A DNA stretch of 64,000 bases, taken from Thalassobacterium sedimentorum (GTDB taxonomy: Bacteria; Verrucomicrobiota; Verrucomicrobiia; Opitutales; Coraliomargaritaceae). Position numbers and translations under genes: made by a program. Where the stretch lies: positions 186,001 to 250,000 of the forward strand of contig NZ_JARXIC010000002.1 of the NCBI RefSeq assembly GCF_031127905.1, written 5' to 3'. Below, piece by piece: positions 47,441 to 57,837 of the stretch. Numbering within the stretch: position 1 is the stretch's first letter; every line of letters starts with the position of its first letter. The notes beneath the pieces are model-generated. The model did no database searches and was not told where the DNA came from. It worked only from the letters and a program-made list of their open reading frames with translations.

Positions 47441-50400
47441 GTGATCGGACGCATCCCCTCATCGCCGCCGCTAGCCGAGAAAATTCAGGCACACCCAATC
47501 TTACTGAACCTGCTGACGACACTAATCTACGGGGCAATGGCAGCGGTCGGGTTCTGCTTAACCAAAATCGAAGGCAACATTTCCCCGATATGGCCAGCAA
47601 GCGGATTCGCGGTAGCGACGATCTACATGGGCGGCTACCGCCTATTGCCTGGAATTTTATTCGGAGCTTTTATCGCAAACTCGCTTAACGATGTCAGTGC
47701 ATTCAGCGCATTGATTATCTCAATTAGCAATTGCTGCGAGGCCTTAATCGCAGGCTGGCTCCTAAACCGTGCACGTTCTCTCGGCTCACAATTGGGCCAG
47801 TACACCACCCCGACCTGGATCTTAGCGTCTGCACTCATTGCCCCCATCATCACTGCTACAATCGGTAGCTTCAGCATCCTCTACTTAAATACAAATGCGG
47901 AAGCACTTCCATTCTGGCAGGTCACACTCACTTGGTTTGCCGGTGATGCGATAGGCATCCTGATTATCACTCCTGCCATTCTATCATTCAAATGGCCCTC
48001 ATTCACTAAGGATTGGTGCCTTAAACTGCTCAGCCTGTGTATTCTCACAGCACTCGTTTATGCCCTGATATTCTTCTACCAATATGGTAATCCTTTCCTA
48101 TTTTTGGTCTTCTTTCTTTTAATTCCGGCCTGCCGCTGGTTTGGGCCCGCAGGCTGCGCTTATAGTACCCTCTGCTTCGTAGTATTTGTTTCAATCGCAA
48201 TTGCCACAAAGACAATCACCGCCATCTCGACAGCTTCCTACTATGAGCTCCTCGCTCTCGATATTATTCTACTCGCCCTCTCAGTCACCTCATTAACCAT
48301 CGCCTCATTCTATAAAAAAGGGCACTTCCGCGCGCCAACTCTGATGCTCACGATCGGCTGGCTCATCAGTGGACTTATCTATTATACTCTGGAAAGTGCC
48401 TCCACCAAAATAGATCAGAAAAATTTTGTCGAACTAGTCAATGATATAGAATTCGCCGTAACAGATCGCCTTCAAACCTATGTCGATGCCCTAATCGCCG
48501 CGGCAGGCATCTATATCAACTCCGAAGAACTCCGCCCCGAAGAATGGCACACCTACGTAGAGCATCTCAATCTAGTCAAACGCTACCCAGGCATAAACGG
48601 CTTAGGCTTTATCCAGCCTCTTAATAAAGCAGAGCTCGCCGATTTTGTCGCTCATAAACGAGCAAGCGGACTCCCGGATTTTGAAATTAAAGAAGTACCA
48701 GGAGTGGAACGCCCACCGGTCGATGCGATGGGCTATGAGCACTACATCATAACCTATATTGAGCCTTATAAAGCCAACAGTAAGGCGCTAGGGCTCGACG
48801 TCGCCTCAGAAATCAATCGACAAACCGCAGGGCAGCGCGCACGCGACACTGGCCTGCCCACGATGACTGAACGCATCACATTAGTACAGGATGGAATGGA
48901 GCGCCCCGGGTTTCTCATTTTTTTCCCGATGTATCGCTCCGGAGCTCCCACAGAAACCATCAGTCAGCGGCGGGCAGCTTTCATCGGATGGAGCTACGCC
49001 CCCTTCATCACTGAAGTCTTTCTAAATGGCGTACTCGGCAATCGAGAGAACCAAATCCATTTCGAAATATACGACAGCATCACCATCAGTCCCAGCACCT
49101 TTGTTTATAGCACCACAGGTCAGACTCAACATTCCAACTCATCCGATTTTGCCAATATCAGCTCACTAGATCTCTGCAAACAAACATTCACTTTCGGTTG
49201 GAACCCGGGAGATGCATTTCAAAAACAGGAAACCACTTCCGCAACCATCGCTGCAGCCAGTTTGTCACTGGGGTCCTGCCTATTAGTTGTGATCGTCGTC
49301 AACTTGCAATCCACCAATCGCCGGGCACAACGCATCGTCGAAGAACGCACACTTGAGCTGAGTGCGATTAATGAGAAACTACAACGTGAAGTTAGCGACC
49401 GGGAAAAAGCAGAACTGGAAGCGAGAGAGGCCCACAAGGCAGCCAATGAAGCGAATTTAGCGAAAAGCGAATTCCTCGCAACGATGAGTCATGAAATCCG
49501 AACTCCAATGAACAGCGTGATCGGCTTCGCCGAACTACTCTGCGGCAGTGAGCTGAAAACGGAACAACGTCTATGGGCCACCTATATACAGTCATCTGGC
49601 AATTCACTACTCAGCCTAATCAACGACATCCTTGATTTCTCCAAAATCGAAGCCGGCAAACTCGAACTCGAGGCCATTCCATTTTCAATCAGCGACTGTT
49701 TGAATGAAGTCGTGTGCAGCCTGGAACCCATCGCCGCCCAAAAAGGATTGCTCATCAACTTGGAAACCAGCGCAGCATTGCCCGAAAAAGTCATCGGGGA
49801 TCCGATCCGCCTGAAGCAAGTGGTCACCAACTTAGTTGGCAACTCCATCAAGTTTACCGCCAAAGGCAGTATCGTCGTTACAGCAACATGGACAGGGAGT
49901 CCTCAAAATGGAGTTGCAGAAATTTTCGTACGCGACAGTGGTATCGGCATTCCCAAAGAGAAAATCGGCCACCTGTTCGAACGCTTTTCACAAGTCGATA
50001 GCTCTACGACACGACAATACGGAGGTACTGGACTTGGTCTGGCGATCTGCAAACGTATCGTCAATTTAATGAACGGCCAAATTCAGGTCGAGAACACGAA
50101 TGAGAAAGGCACGACAATCAAGTTCAATATACCATTCACCGCGGCCAAAGCAATCGAACTCAAAAAGAATGAGCTACGCAAAGCCACGCAACAGTCACAA
50201 AATCACGCAAGTAACAAACTCCAAGTACTGGTCGTCGACGATAACGCAGTAAATCGCAAACTAGCCGAAACAGTCATACGTCGTCTCGGCCACGAAGTGG
50301 ATACCGCCAACGATGGCATCGACGCAATCGAACATGTGACTAAGCGTTTTTACGATATCGCCTTCCTCGACTGTCAGATGCCCAAACTAGACGGTTTCGA

Positions 50401-50626
50401 CGCCACTCGTCGCATCCGGCAATTGGAAGCCCAGGGCCAAGTCCCAGGCAGTCATCCAGATAAAAAGCTTCCTATCATCGCACTCACAGCAAACGCATCC
50501 GAAAAAGACCGCATCGCCTGCATTGAATGCGGGATGGATTCTTACATCTGCAAGCCAGCGAGAATTAAAGACTTTGAGAGCGCATTCAAACAACTCGCAG
50601 ACAGCCAACGCACAGCCTCAACATAA
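47441..50626 (+). CDS. Membrane hybrid histidine kinase with MASE1, CHASE and receiver domains
   Basis: A 1061-residue hybrid sensor kinase. A MASE1 multi-helix sensor covers about 20-320 ([23 protein letters not shown]). A CHASE extracytoplasmic domain covers about 330-500 ([34 protein letters not shown]), followed by a membrane helix near 600 and a coiled coil. The dimerisation domain carries the phospho-acceptor His in [17 protein letters not shown] near 688. The ATPase domain covers about 785-905 ([25 protein letters not shown]). The C-terminal receiver begins near 930 ([14 protein letters not shown]), with the phospho-Asp in [11 protein letters not shown] near 975. GTG 47441 is the start. 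MASE1 plus CHASE in one protein suggests sensing of small molecules; the ligand is unknown. Confidence 0.93.
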   Translation: MIGRIPSSPPLAEKIQAHPILLNLLTTLIYGAMAAVGFCLTKIEGNISPIWPASGFAVATIYMGGYRLLPGILFGAFIANSLNDVSAFSALIISISNCCEALIAGWLLNRARSLGSQLGQYTTPTWILASALIAPIITATIGSFSILYLNTNAEALPFWQVTLTWFAGDAIGILIITPAILSFKWPSFTKDWCLKLLSLCILTALVYALIFFYQYGNPFLFLVFFLLIPACRWFGPAGCAYSTLCFVVFVSIAIATKTITAISTASYYELLALDIILLALSVTSLTIASFYKKGHFRAPTLMLTIGWLISGLIYYTLESASTKIDQKNFVELVNDIEFAVTDRLQTYVDALIAAAGIYINSEELRPEEWHTYVEHLNLVKRYPGINGLGFIQPLNKAELADFVAHKRASGLPDFEIKEVPGVERPPVDAMGYEHYIITYIEPYKANSKALGLDVASEINRQTAGQRARDTGLPTMTERITLVQDGMERPGFLIFFPMYRSGAPTETISQRRAAFIGWSYAPFITEVFLNGVLGNRENQIHFEIYDSITISPSTFVYSTTGQTQHSNSSDFANISSLDLCKQTFTFGWNPGDAFQKQETTSATIAAASLSLGSCLLVVIVVNLQSTNRRAQRIVEERTLELSAINEKLQREVSDREKAELEAREAHKAANEANLAKSEFLATMSHEIRTPMNSVIGFAELLCGSELKTEQRLWATYIQSSGNSLLSLINDILDFSKIEAGKLELEAIPFSISDCLNEVVCSLEPIAAQKGLLINLETSAALPEKVIGDPIRLKQVVTNLVGNSIKFTAKGSIVVTATWTGSPQNGVAEIFVRDSGIGIPKEKIGHLFERFSQVDSSTTRQYGGTGLGLAICKRIVNLMNGQIQVENTNEKGTTIKFNIPFTAAKAIELKKNELRKATQQSQNHASNKLQVLVVDDNAVNRKLAETVIRRLGHEVDTANDGIDAIEHVTKRFYDIAFLDCQMPKLDGFDATRRIRQLEAQGQVPGSHPDKKLPIIALTANASEKDRIACIECGMDSYICKPARIKDFESAFKQLADSQRTAST

Positions 50627-50675
50627 CTGGCTTTAAAGAGTGACAAGCGCATACGAGTAAACAAGCCTGCGCAAT

Positions 50676-51569
50676 ATGAATAAACAAGCTATCACTGCCA
50701 CCGTCTTTGTCATTTTGCTCGCAATCATTGCGATCGCGGGCAGTCGTTTTTTTGTCAGCGTGCCTGCTGGCCATGTTGCCGTGGCCAGCCTATTCGGCGA
50801 TGTTCGCGACGAACCCTACACCGAAGGACTTCACATTCCCGTAAATCCTCTCTACGAATTTACTTTTTATGATGTTCGTGAAAAAGAACTGAAAGAAACC
50901 GCCGGCGTGCCCAGCCAAGACCAGCTCACAACCACAGTTGATGTGAGCATAAAGTTCCGCATCAACGGAGTCGATGCCCCACGCATGCTGCAAGAAACCG
51001 GCACTTTCGAAGATGCCGTCCGCGTTCAAATACAACCCAAATTACGTTCTGTCGTTCGGGAACAAGGCAAGAGCATCGTCCGCGCCGAAGATTTCTTTCT
51101 GCAGGAAACTCAAGAACGCTTACAGGCTGACATTTTCTCTAGCATGAGCGAATACTTGGAACCACGCGGAATCACCTGTCTCGACATTCTAATTCGCGAC
51201 ATCAATCTACCTCCATTCATCACTCGCGCCATTGAAAAAAAGAAGGAACGCGAACAAGAAGTGGAACAACAAAAAGCCGAATTGGAGCGCTTCCGGACCG
51301 AACAACAGCAAATCATCGCCGAAGCGCAAGCCAACCGCGAGGCTGCCGAACTTGAAGCCGAACAACGTAAAGTGCTGGCCGATGCGCAGGCTTACGAAAT
51401 TACAAAACTCAATGAGGCAATCTCCCAAAATCCCGCCTACGTACAGCTACAAGCCCTCGAAGCACTGAAAGCAATTTCCAAAGACGCCTCCAGCAAAATT
51501 TACTTTCTAAATGGCGATTCTCCAGCCCCACTCCCGTTGATGAATATGGGAGATCCGCTTACCAAATAA
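50676..51569 (+). CDS. SPFH/prohibitin-like membrane protein (HflC-like)
   Basis: A 297-residue protein with an N-terminal membrane helix (about 6-28) and an SPFH domain (about 30-200: VPAGHVAVASLFGDVRDEP, GLHIPVNPLYEFTFYDVRE, DQLTTTVDVSIKFRI). A long coiled coil rich in Glu, Gln, Ala and Arg follows (200-260), then a short tail. Prohibitin and HflC relatives form large rings that modulate membrane proteases such as FtsH. No HflK or FtsH gene is adjacent, so it is more like stand-alone prohibitin than HflKC. ATG 50676. Confidence 0.88.
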   Translation: MNKQAITATVFVILLAIIAIAGSRFFVSVPAGHVAVASLFGDVRDEPYTEGLHIPVNPLYEFTFYDVREKELKETAGVPSQDQLTTTVDVSIKFRINGVDAPRMLQETGTFEDAVRVQIQPKLRSVVREQGKSIVRAEDFFLQETQERLQADIFSSMSEYLEPRGITCLDILIRDINLPPFITRAIEKKKEREQEVEQQKAELERFRTEQQQIIAEAQANREAAELEAEQRKVLADAQAYEITKLNEAISQNPAYVQLQALEALKAISKDASSKIYFLNGDSPAPLPLMNMGDPLTK

Positions 51570-51669
51570 TTGATTCTAGGCGCTAAGCCAAGCGGATGCC
51601 TACAGGAAAACACCGCAAAACAGACGGCGGGATGCACGCGCCTTACATTAAGCCTAATCGAAGCCATGT

Positions 51670-52551
51670 TCAACGAACTGCATGCGCTAGATTAACTCGG
51701 TAGCCCCGCGGCGTCAGTCCCGTATAACGCTTAAAAATCCGAATAAAGTACGAAGGTTCATTAAAACCAGCTGCCCATGCGACTTCAGCGACATTATGGG
51801 TCGTTTCAGTTAGTAAATTTTTAGCCAACGAGATTCGCTCTTGAGCAATCCACGCCATCAATTTCATCCCCACTGTTTGATGAAACTTACGTGACAAGTG
51901 ATCGGGTGTACATGCCAAGGCACTCGCAATCTCCCTCACACTCAAATTTGACTCGTGCAAATGAATACGCACATACTTGCGCGCCTCAATCACTAGCGGA
52001 GGTTCCAGATCTTGAACCCCATTTGACTGACGACCAAGCTCATGTAAAACGCCGATCAAAAAGGCATCCAACAACACACGAATAAACTGAGAACGATCTC
52101 GTTCAGGCAAGCTGCGATGCTCCGCGAGGTCATCCAAATAACGCATCCATTCAATCGACCTGGCACACTTTTCCCATAACACAGAAGGATGGCTCAAAAT
52201 ACGACGCGCGCTATCAGCGCTCCCCTCTAATATGAATGTCTGCCCAACTACTAAAACCCCATAAGCAGTCTCTAAATCAATCGGCGTCTCCGCATGAGGT
52301 AATCCTCTCGGTATCACACACATATCTCCAGTATTTAATCGAAAACTCGCTCCTGGACAGACAAAATCGGTCGCGCCCCCAATCTGAATAAAGAACTCCG
52401 GACTAGGATGAAAAATAGCATTTTCGTGGCGCGTGTGCAATTGACAGCGCTCTGGTAAATGTACCTGGACTTGCCCTTCTCGCAAACGCGTCAAATGCCG
52501 TCGCACTCGGCGCGAAAACATCTCTTTAACTTTAATTTCCGAGCAATCCAC
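51670..52551 (-). CDS. AraC-family transcriptional regulator
   Basis: A 293-residue regulator. An N-terminal cupin-like sensing domain (about 30-120: FFIQIGGATDFVCPGASFRL, CVIPRGLPHAETP) is followed by a C-terminal AraC DNA-binding domain (about 190-290: NLSVREIASALACTPDHLSRKF and HNVAEVAWAAGFNEPSYFIRIFKRYTG). The frame starts at GTG 52551; ATG 52521 (MFSRRVRRH) is an alternative. It is divergent from the ThuA gene with 136 bases between starts. Two CGGATC hexamers at 52577 and 52601, 24 bases apart in the gap, are possible half-sites. Sugar control is inferred from the neighbours. Confidence 0.9.
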   Translation of the reverse strand: MDCSEIKVKEMFSRRVRRHLTRLREGQVQVHLPERCQLHTRHENAIFHPSPEFFIQIGGATDFVCPGASFRLNTGDMCVIPRGLPHAETPIDLETAYGVLVVGQTFILEGSADSARRILSHPSVLWEKCARSIEWMRYLDDLAEHRSLPERDRSQFIRVLLDAFLIGVLHELGRQSNGVQDLEPPLVIEARKYVRIHLHESNLSVREIASALACTPDHLSRKFHQTVGMKLMAWIAQERISLAKNLLTETTHNVAEVAWAAGFNEPSYFIRIFKRYTGLTPRGYRVNLAHAVR

Positions 52552-52687
52552 AATGCGGGTTTTGTACTATATTTCACGGATCTGTGCGATTCTTTAATCT
52601 CGGATCGTATCATTTTAACACTGTAATTTAAACCCAAGCCACGGGATTGGCACAATCAATAATGAATACATACTAATCTTACCTTAA

Positions 52688-53458
52688 ATGAATAAGAAAA
52701 TTAGAATCACCGTCTGGAACGAATTTCGGCACGAAAAATCAAACCCTCGAGTCACCGAAATCTATCCCGAAGGCATGCATACCACCATTGCAAATTTCCT
52801 GAGCAAAGAGGTCGATTATGAAGTCCGCACCGCCACCCTAGATGAACCGGAACATGGCCTCGGCGGCGATGTATTAGCCCACACAGATGTCCTCATTTGG
52901 TGGGGCCACATGGCGCACGGCGATGTCTCAGATACCATAGTGGCTAAAGTGAAAACGCGCGTACTTGAAGGGATGGGCTTGATCGCACTTCATTCCGCCC
53001 ACTACGCAAAGATCTTCAAAGCACTACTCGGCACTACCTGCTCCTTAAAATGGCGTGAATCCACTGACAAAGAGCGTCTCTGGAACACAATGCCCGCTCA
53101 CCCCATTCTGCAAGGCATCGGCGACTATTTTGAAATTCCACAAGAAGAAATGTATGGCGAACCCTTCGGCATTCCCACCCCCCAGGAACAACTATTGATT
53201 TCTTGGTTTACAGGCGGCGAAGTCTTTCGCAGCGGAGCGACTTGGACACGTGGCAACGGCAAAATCTTCTACTTCCGTCCCGGACACGAGACCTACCCCA
53301 CGTATCATCAAGCCGAGGTGCAGAAGATTATAACCAACGCAGTGCGCTGGGCCGAGCCCACCGTCTGCATACCCGACGCCTGTCCCAACAGCCCCGCACT
53401 CGAACCACTCCCCGAAGATCCCGCAGCAGCCGACCGTCCCACCTTAGGGTACAAATAA
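52688..53458 (+). CDS. ThuA-domain protein (trehalose utilisation type)
   Basis: A 256-residue protein with a class I glutamine-amidotransferase-like fold, as in ThuA. Characteristic stretches are [16 protein letters not shown] at the N terminus, [28 protein letters not shown], and [20 protein letters not shown] near the C terminus. There is no signal peptide, unlike many planctomycetal ThuA proteins. In other bacteria ThuA with a Gfo/Idh/MocA dehydrogenase (ThuB) oxidises trehalose or related disaccharides to the 3-keto form. The neighbour gene here is such a dehydrogenase, 41 bases downstream, which supports a joint role. Confidence 0.9.
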   Translation: MNKKIRITVWNEFRHEKSNPRVTEIYPEGMHTTIANFLSKEVDYEVRTATLDEPEHGLGGDVLAHTDVLIWWGHMAHGDVSDTIVAKVKTRVLEGMGLIALHSAHYAKIFKALLGTTCSLKWRESTDKERLWNTMPAHPILQGIGDYFEIPQEEMYGEPFGIPTPQEQLLISWFTGGEVFRSGATWTRGNGKIFYFRPGHETYPTYHQAEVQKIITNAVRWAEPTVCIPDACPNSPALEPLPEDPAAADRPTLGYK

Positions 53459-53499
53459 AATCAAAGTGCGGCAACGCCGAATTCAAACCCATAAACACG

Positions 53500-54573
53500 A
53501 TGCCCCCGATAAAAAGAAAAACGTCCCCCATACGCGTCGCCATCATTGGCACCGGCGGAATGGCTATTTTTCATGCACGAAAGTTCAAACAAACACGTGG
53601 CTGCAGACTCACCGCCTGTGTAGACACTGATCCCACGCGCCTAGCATCCTTTGCCGCCGAACACAGTATTAGCGAGGCCTACACCTCCACCACCGAACTA
53701 CTCGCGAACGCAAAAATTGACGCGGTGGCAATCGTCACGCCCGACCCCTATCACAAAGCAATCGCGCTGGAGTGTCTCACGGCCGGCAAGCACGTTCTTT
53801 GCGAGAAACCACTAGCTCTCAATTATCCAGATGCCAAAGCCATGGCCGATGCCGCGGACAAGGCGGACGTCATAAACATGGTACACTTCACATATCGCAA
53901 CTGGGCTCCACTGCAAAAAATAACTGACATCGTACAGGCAGGTGAGATAGGTGAAGTGCGCCACCTAGAGGCGAGCTACCACCAGTCTTGGTTGGTCAGT
54001 AAGCAATGGGGTGAATGGAGAACCAGTCCTAACTGGCTGTGGCGCCTTTCCACAGATCATGGGAGTAAGGGCGTACTTGGTGATGTAGGCGTCCACATTC
54101 TAGATTTTGCCACATATCCAGCGGGAAAGATCAAAGAAGTTTATTGCCATTTAAAAACATTTAAGAAAGCCCCCCGCAATCGCATCGGCCGCTATAAACT
54201 CGACGCGAACGATACCGCAGTGATGACTGTCGAATTTGCCAATGGTGCAATCGGTAGTATCCAAACAACTCGTTGGATGACAGGGCACCTCAATCGCCTC
54301 TTTCTCAAAATTTCAGGGACGCAGGGCAGTGTCAGCTTCGACTCGGAACTCAGCGATCATGCGTATAAAATTTGCAAAGGCGCCGACATCGAGACCGACA
54401 CGTGGAAAATAGTCGAAACTAAAGCCACTCCCGACATTCAGCAACGCTTCATAAAAAGCATTCGTACGGGCTTGCAGGATCAACCTGACTTTCGCCGTGG
54501 CGCTGAAATCCAAAAACTCCTCGATGCCAGCTTCAAGTCCAGCGAACAGAAAAAACCGATACGGGTACGATAA
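53500..54573 (+). CDS. Gfo/Idh/MocA-family oxidoreductase
   Basis: A 357-residue NAD(P)-dependent sugar dehydrogenase. The Rossmann nucleotide site is IRVAIIGTGGMAIFHA near residue 11, and the family motif ILCEKPLA appears as HVLCEKPLALNYPDA with the catalytic Lys. The C-terminal alpha/beta domain includes GDVGVHILDFATYPAG with the His of the active site. ATG 53500 is the start; the frame extends upstream into the ThuA gene without family resemblance. It is the second gene of a ThuA/ThuB-like pair. The exact sugar substrate is unknown. Confidence 0.92.
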   Translation: MPPIKRKTSPIRVAIIGTGGMAIFHARKFKQTRGCRLTACVDTDPTRLASFAAEHSISEAYTSTTELLANAKIDAVAIVTPDPYHKAIALECLTAGKHVLCEKPLALNYPDAKAMADAADKADVINMVHFTYRNWAPLQKITDIVQAGEIGEVRHLEASYHQSWLVSKQWGEWRTSPNWLWRLSTDHGSKGVLGDVGVHILDFATYPAGKIKEVYCHLKTFKKAPRNRIGRYKLDANDTAVMTVEFANGAIGSIQTTRWMTGHLNRLFLKISGTQGSVSFDSELSDHAYKICKGADIETDTWKIVETKATPDIQQRFIKSIRTGLQDQPDFRRGAEIQKLLDASFKSSEQKKPIRVR

Positions 54574-54682
54574 ATCCGCAGCGTGAAGTAACTGAATACA
54601 CATTATTTCGTTCCGGCCCCGAATCCGGAATGCCAAGCAGATGCTTGACAGAACTATGCTCGCGCTGAATGCTGCGGGAATC

Positions 54683-54745
54683 ATGCAAATGACGAATGAG
54701 AACATTTGGCGCCTGCTACGGATCGCCCTAAAGCTGCTCCCCTAG
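54683..54745 (+). CDS. leuL: Leucine-rich leader peptide of leuA (leuL-like)
   Basis: A 20-residue open frame, MQMTNENIWRLLRIALKLLP, ends in TAG at 54743 and starts at ATG 54683 (or ATG 54689). Five of its last twelve residues are Leu (CTG CTA, CTA, CTG CTC). It lies 137 bases before leuA and upstream of stem-loops that end in a terminator. This is the layout of a leucine attenuator: ribosomes stalling at the Leu codons when leucyl-tRNA is short would change downstream RNA folding and allow leuA transcription. A palindrome, TCCCCTAGGGGA, overlaps the stop codon. There is no Shine-Dalgarno sequence, as elsewhere in the window. Confidence 0.6.
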   Translation: MQMTNENIWRLLRIALKLLP

Positions 54746-54814
54746 GGGGATTATGCGACTCGTCTGCGGGCTGAAAGCCCGTCTTTATTCCTGGAACTGA
54801 TTGTTCCAAAGCGA

Positions 54815-54846
54815 GAAAGCGCTCAGATATACGCTTTCGTTTTTTT
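54815..54846 (+). terminator. Attenuator terminator upstream of leuA
   Basis: GAAAGCG (54815-54821) pairs with CGCTTTC (54832-54838) around a ten-base loop and is followed by G and seven T. Upstream stems lie at 54766-54782 (GCGGGCT/AGCCCGT) and 54792-54808 (TGGAAC/GTTCCA). It lies 36 bases before the leuA start, so it would stop transcripts before leuA. The alternative antiterminator fold was not resolved by eye. Confidence 0.65.
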
Positions 54847-54882
54847 CTCAACCGCATTTTATTTCGTTTTCATTGACCATAG

Positions 54883-56574
54883 ATGACCATGCAAACAGGC
54901 AAGATCACCAAATACACCCCTTTTAAACAAATCGATTTACTGGACCGACAATGGCCGGGTAAAACCATTACCCATGCCCCCATCTGGGCCAGCGTCGACC
55001 TGCGCGATGGCAATCAGGCTCTCGCGACACCGATGAATGTGGACGAAAAACTAGAGATGTTTGAGCTCTTGGTCGGTATTGGTTTTAAAGAAATCGAAGT
55101 CGGTTTCCCTTCTGCCAGCGATACAGAATTTAACTTCATCCGTCGCTTAGTGGAAGAAAACCGCATCCCAGATGATGTGACCTTGCAAGTACTGGTGCAG
55201 GCACGCGAACATTTAATTCGCCGTACATTTGAAAGCCTGAAAGGGGTCTCAAAGGCGATTGTACACCTCTACAACTCGACCTCACCAGTGCAGCGCCGCA
55301 TCACTTTCAATAAGTCTAAAGAGGAAATTAAAGCGATCGCCATCGAAGGCACTCGCTTAGTCAAGAGTCTGGTACAAACAATTCCTGATACAAAAATCCG
55401 TTTTCAGTATTCGCCTGAAAGTTTCTCAGATACAGAAGTTGATTATGCTTTGGAAGTATGCGAGGCGGTAATCGAAGAATGGGCCCCGACGGTAGATGAG
55501 AAAATCATCCTGAATCTTCCAGCAACTGTGGAAGTGGCGACGCCAAATGTACACGCAGATCAAATCGAGTGGTTTTGTCGTCATTTAAAAGAACGTAACA
55601 AGGTCTATATTAGTTTGCATACACATAACGACCGCGGAACTGGAGTCGCCGCAACAGAACTTGGCTTATTGGCTGGCGCCGATCGTGTGGAAGGCACCTT
55701 GTTTGGAAATGGCGAACGAACAGGCAACTTGGATATAGTGACAGTAGCCTTAAACCTCTACACCCAAGGCGTTGATCCTTTACTTAATTTCAGCCAACTC
55801 GAACATGTCCGTTCCGTTTACGAGCGTATCACCCGTATGACAGTACACGATCGCCACCCTTACGCAGGTGATCTGGTCTTTACGGCATTCTCCGGCTCAC
55901 ACCAGGATGCGATAAAAAAAGGCATGGACGTGCGTGCGGCAACAAACACAGATGGTATCCGTTGGGAGGTTCCTTACCTGGCGATTGATCCGGAAGATAT
56001 CGGGCGCGATTATGAAGCAATTATTCGAATAAATAGCCAAAGTGGTAAGGGGGGAGTTGCATATATTTTGGAACGTGACTTCGGACTCGACCTGCCCAAA
56101 GCGATGCACCCTGACGTCGGTATGACGATTAATAACAAAGCCGATCAAGGAAGTCGCGAGCTCGCACCACAAGAAGTGTATGAGATATTTACACAGGAAT
56201 ATGTCAATTTAAGCAGTCCGCTGAAATTGCTCTCAATTGAACGCGAAGATTTTTCCCAGAACGATGAAGTTAAAGTCGAAGCAAAAATTTGCATCAATGA
56301 GGAAATCATGTTTGTAACGGGAACCGGCAATGGTCCGATCAGCGCCTTTGTTGACGCGCTACAATTGAAAGGCTGGAAAGATTTCCAGCTCAGGGATTAC
56401 CGTCAGCACTCGATCGGAGGCGGCTCCAAAACCAAGGCGGCTGCCTATATTCAGATTAAAAACCACGACGGCTCAACTAGTTTCGGGTGCGGTATCAACT
56501 CTAATATCGAGCTCGCGGGTTTACATGCCTTAGTCAGTGCTTTTAATCGGGCACATCCAGTGCCCAAGAAATAA
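54883..56574 (+). CDS. leuA: 2-isopropylmalate synthase (long, type 2 LeuA)
   Basis: First committed step of leucine synthesis: condenses 2-oxoisovalerate with acetyl-CoA. The TIM-barrel catalytic domain shows SVDLRDGNQAL near residue 38 (metal-binding Asp) and LHTHNDRGTGVA with the HxH metal ligands near 248. A linker follows, and the C-terminal leucine-regulatory domain (about 420-560) ends SIGGGSKTKAAAYIQIK. Length 563 fits the type 2 group, longer than E. coli LeuA in its N-terminal part. ATG 54883 is the start; ATG 54889 is also possible. It is preceded by the leader peptide and attenuator. Confidence 0.96.
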   Translation: MTMQTGKITKYTPFKQIDLLDRQWPGKTITHAPIWASVDLRDGNQALATPMNVDEKLEMFELLVGIGFKEIEVGFPSASDTEFNFIRRLVEENRIPDDVTLQVLVQAREHLIRRTFESLKGVSKAIVHLYNSTSPVQRRITFNKSKEEIKAIAIEGTRLVKSLVQTIPDTKIRFQYSPESFSDTEVDYALEVCEAVIEEWAPTVDEKIILNLPATVEVATPNVHADQIEWFCRHLKERNKVYISLHTHNDRGTGVAATELGLLAGADRVEGTLFGNGERTGNLDIVTVALNLYTQGVDPLLNFSQLEHVRSVYERITRMTVHDRHPYAGDLVFTAFSGSHQDAIKKGMDVRAATNTDGIRWEVPYLAIDPEDIGRDYEAIIRINSQSGKGGVAYILERDFGLDLPKAMHPDVGMTINNKADQGSRELAPQEVYEIFTQEYVNLSSPLKLLSIEREDFSQNDEVKVEAKICINEEIMFVTGTGNGPISAFVDALQLKGWKDFQLRDYRQHSIGGGSKTKAAAYIQIKNHDGSTSFGCGINSNIELAGLHALVSAFNRAHPVPKK

Positions 56575-56587
56575 CTGCTTCTTAAAA

Positions 56588-56629
56588 CTGTCGGCGTTAG
56601 TGTGCATGACGCGCCACTAATGCCGACAG
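56588..56629. terminator. Strong stem-loop between leuA and holA, terminator on the minus strand
   Basis: CTGTCGGCGTTAGTG (56588-56602) and CACTAATGCCGACAG (56615-56629) pair along all 15 positions with one G-U. On the minus strand it is followed by TTTTAAG, so it suits holA termination. For leuA the following CCAGCGACAAAAAG is a poor tail. It may serve both converging genes. Confidence 0.75.
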
Positions 56630-56653
56630 CCAGCGACAAAAAGCCCATCACTG

Positions 56654-57751
56654 CTAACTCAAGCAGCGGACTGCCAATTCTCGACAAACTTCCTCTTGCT
56701 CATTTGGGCGCTCAATAATGGCTTCAAAAGCCTCTGTAAACGCAATTTGAAAATCAATCAATTTCTTGAGTGGCACCTTTGAAGCAGTCTCTGCCAAGCG
56801 CCCCAGATACCAGGGATTTTGCGAGAAGACATTGAGGTTACTCTTTTCTTCACTCGCACCAAAGTGTTGCCCATAAATAGCAGCCGCGGCTTCAAGATCA
56901 CTCTTGGAAATACCACGCCCCCCCAAGCGAATCGCTCCTGCATCCAGTAGCACACGTAGCTGAATCAAAAGTCGATTTCGCGACTGCAGACTCCCCAAGA
57001 GCGGACGTGACTCATTGACAGTAAAGAAATGTCGGCGCAACGCTTCCAGCGTCCAGGAAAGCTTCAGCGAATAAAACGCATCCGCAGCCTCAAAGAAATC
57101 AGCATCCCCGAAATTGGGAACCAGATCCGCAACCAGACGCTCATCAATGGGATCGCCCTCCGCTCCAGCAAAAGTTAATAGCTTGCGGGTTTCCTCAACA
57201 ATCAAGCGAGTATTGCCATTCACCTTGCCGATCAACAAATCTACGGCATCCCGCGTCATCGTATTGCCACTCTTTTCACACTCCTCAGCGATCAAGGCTG
57301 CGCAGGTCTGTGCAGCATCCTTACCTCCAGCGATAGCCGTGAAGTCAGAATTTTTCTGACACCACTTAAAAAAGCTACGCCGTTTATCGACTGGCTGTGC
57401 AGTGATCAGCACCCCGACACTTCTCGCATCCAAGCCTTCGAGTACTGATTTCAGGTTATCCAATAAATCAAGAGTGCCCTGAGCTCGCCCGGTCGGACTA
57501 TCTGCCATAAAATTGACATCTTTGAGCCAAACGACCTTGCGCTCGCCAAAGAGTGAAAGCGTTTGTGCGGCGCTGGTGAAGCGGTTAATCGCATTCTCAA
57601 CCTCAGAAACATTCGACGCCCGACCGTCTACAACCTCCTTAGAAAGGTCGTCCATCAGGTCCTTAGTTTGCTCGGCAAACCAAATCTTACCTTTCTCTGA
57701 AACCAGGTAGTCGTCGTCTCCGCAAATAAATGTAAATGGCTTAGCTGACAT
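56654..57751 (-). CDS. holA: DNA polymerase III delta subunit
   Basis: Clamp-loader subunit that opens the sliding clamp. It is 365 residues with a weakly conserved delta fold: an N-terminal AAA-like domain beginning FTFICGDDDYLVSEKGK, LFGERKVVWLKDVNF near 68, VDLLIGKVNGNTRLIVEETRKL in the helical domain II and SRNRLLIQLRVLLDAGAI in the collar domain. The family is divergent, but the order and length fit. ATG 57751. It is followed by a 15-base-pair stem-loop and converges on leuA. cinA lies upstream on the same strand, 86 bases away. Confidence 0.88.
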   Translation of the reverse strand: MSAKPFTFICGDDDYLVSEKGKIWFAEQTKDLMDDLSKEVVDGRASNVSEVENAINRFTSAAQTLSLFGERKVVWLKDVNFMADSPTGRAQGTLDLLDNLKSVLEGLDARSVGVLITAQPVDKRRSFFKWCQKNSDFTAIAGGKDAAQTCAALIAEECEKSGNTMTRDAVDLLIGKVNGNTRLIVEETRKLLTFAGAEGDPIDERLVADLVPNFGDADFFEAADAFYSLKLSWTLEALRRHFFTVNESRPLLGSLQSRNRLLIQLRVLLDAGAIRLGGRGISKSDLEAAAAIYGQHFGASEEKSNLNVFSQNPWYLGRLAETASKVPLKKLIDFQIAFTEAFEAIIERPNEQEEVCRELAVRCLS

Positions 57752-57837
57752 GTAACATGTAGTTTCAGTAGCAGAAAGGCAGAGCGCAAGGCGGAAGCAG
57801 CACCGGCGGAAAATCGCAATGCAAAAAGAACCGACAT

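Noticed and set aside
54313-54705. 130-codon minus-strand frame at the end of the oxidoreductase gene
   Set aside because: Mostly antisense to the dehydrogenase C terminus and overlaps the leuA leader; no domain.
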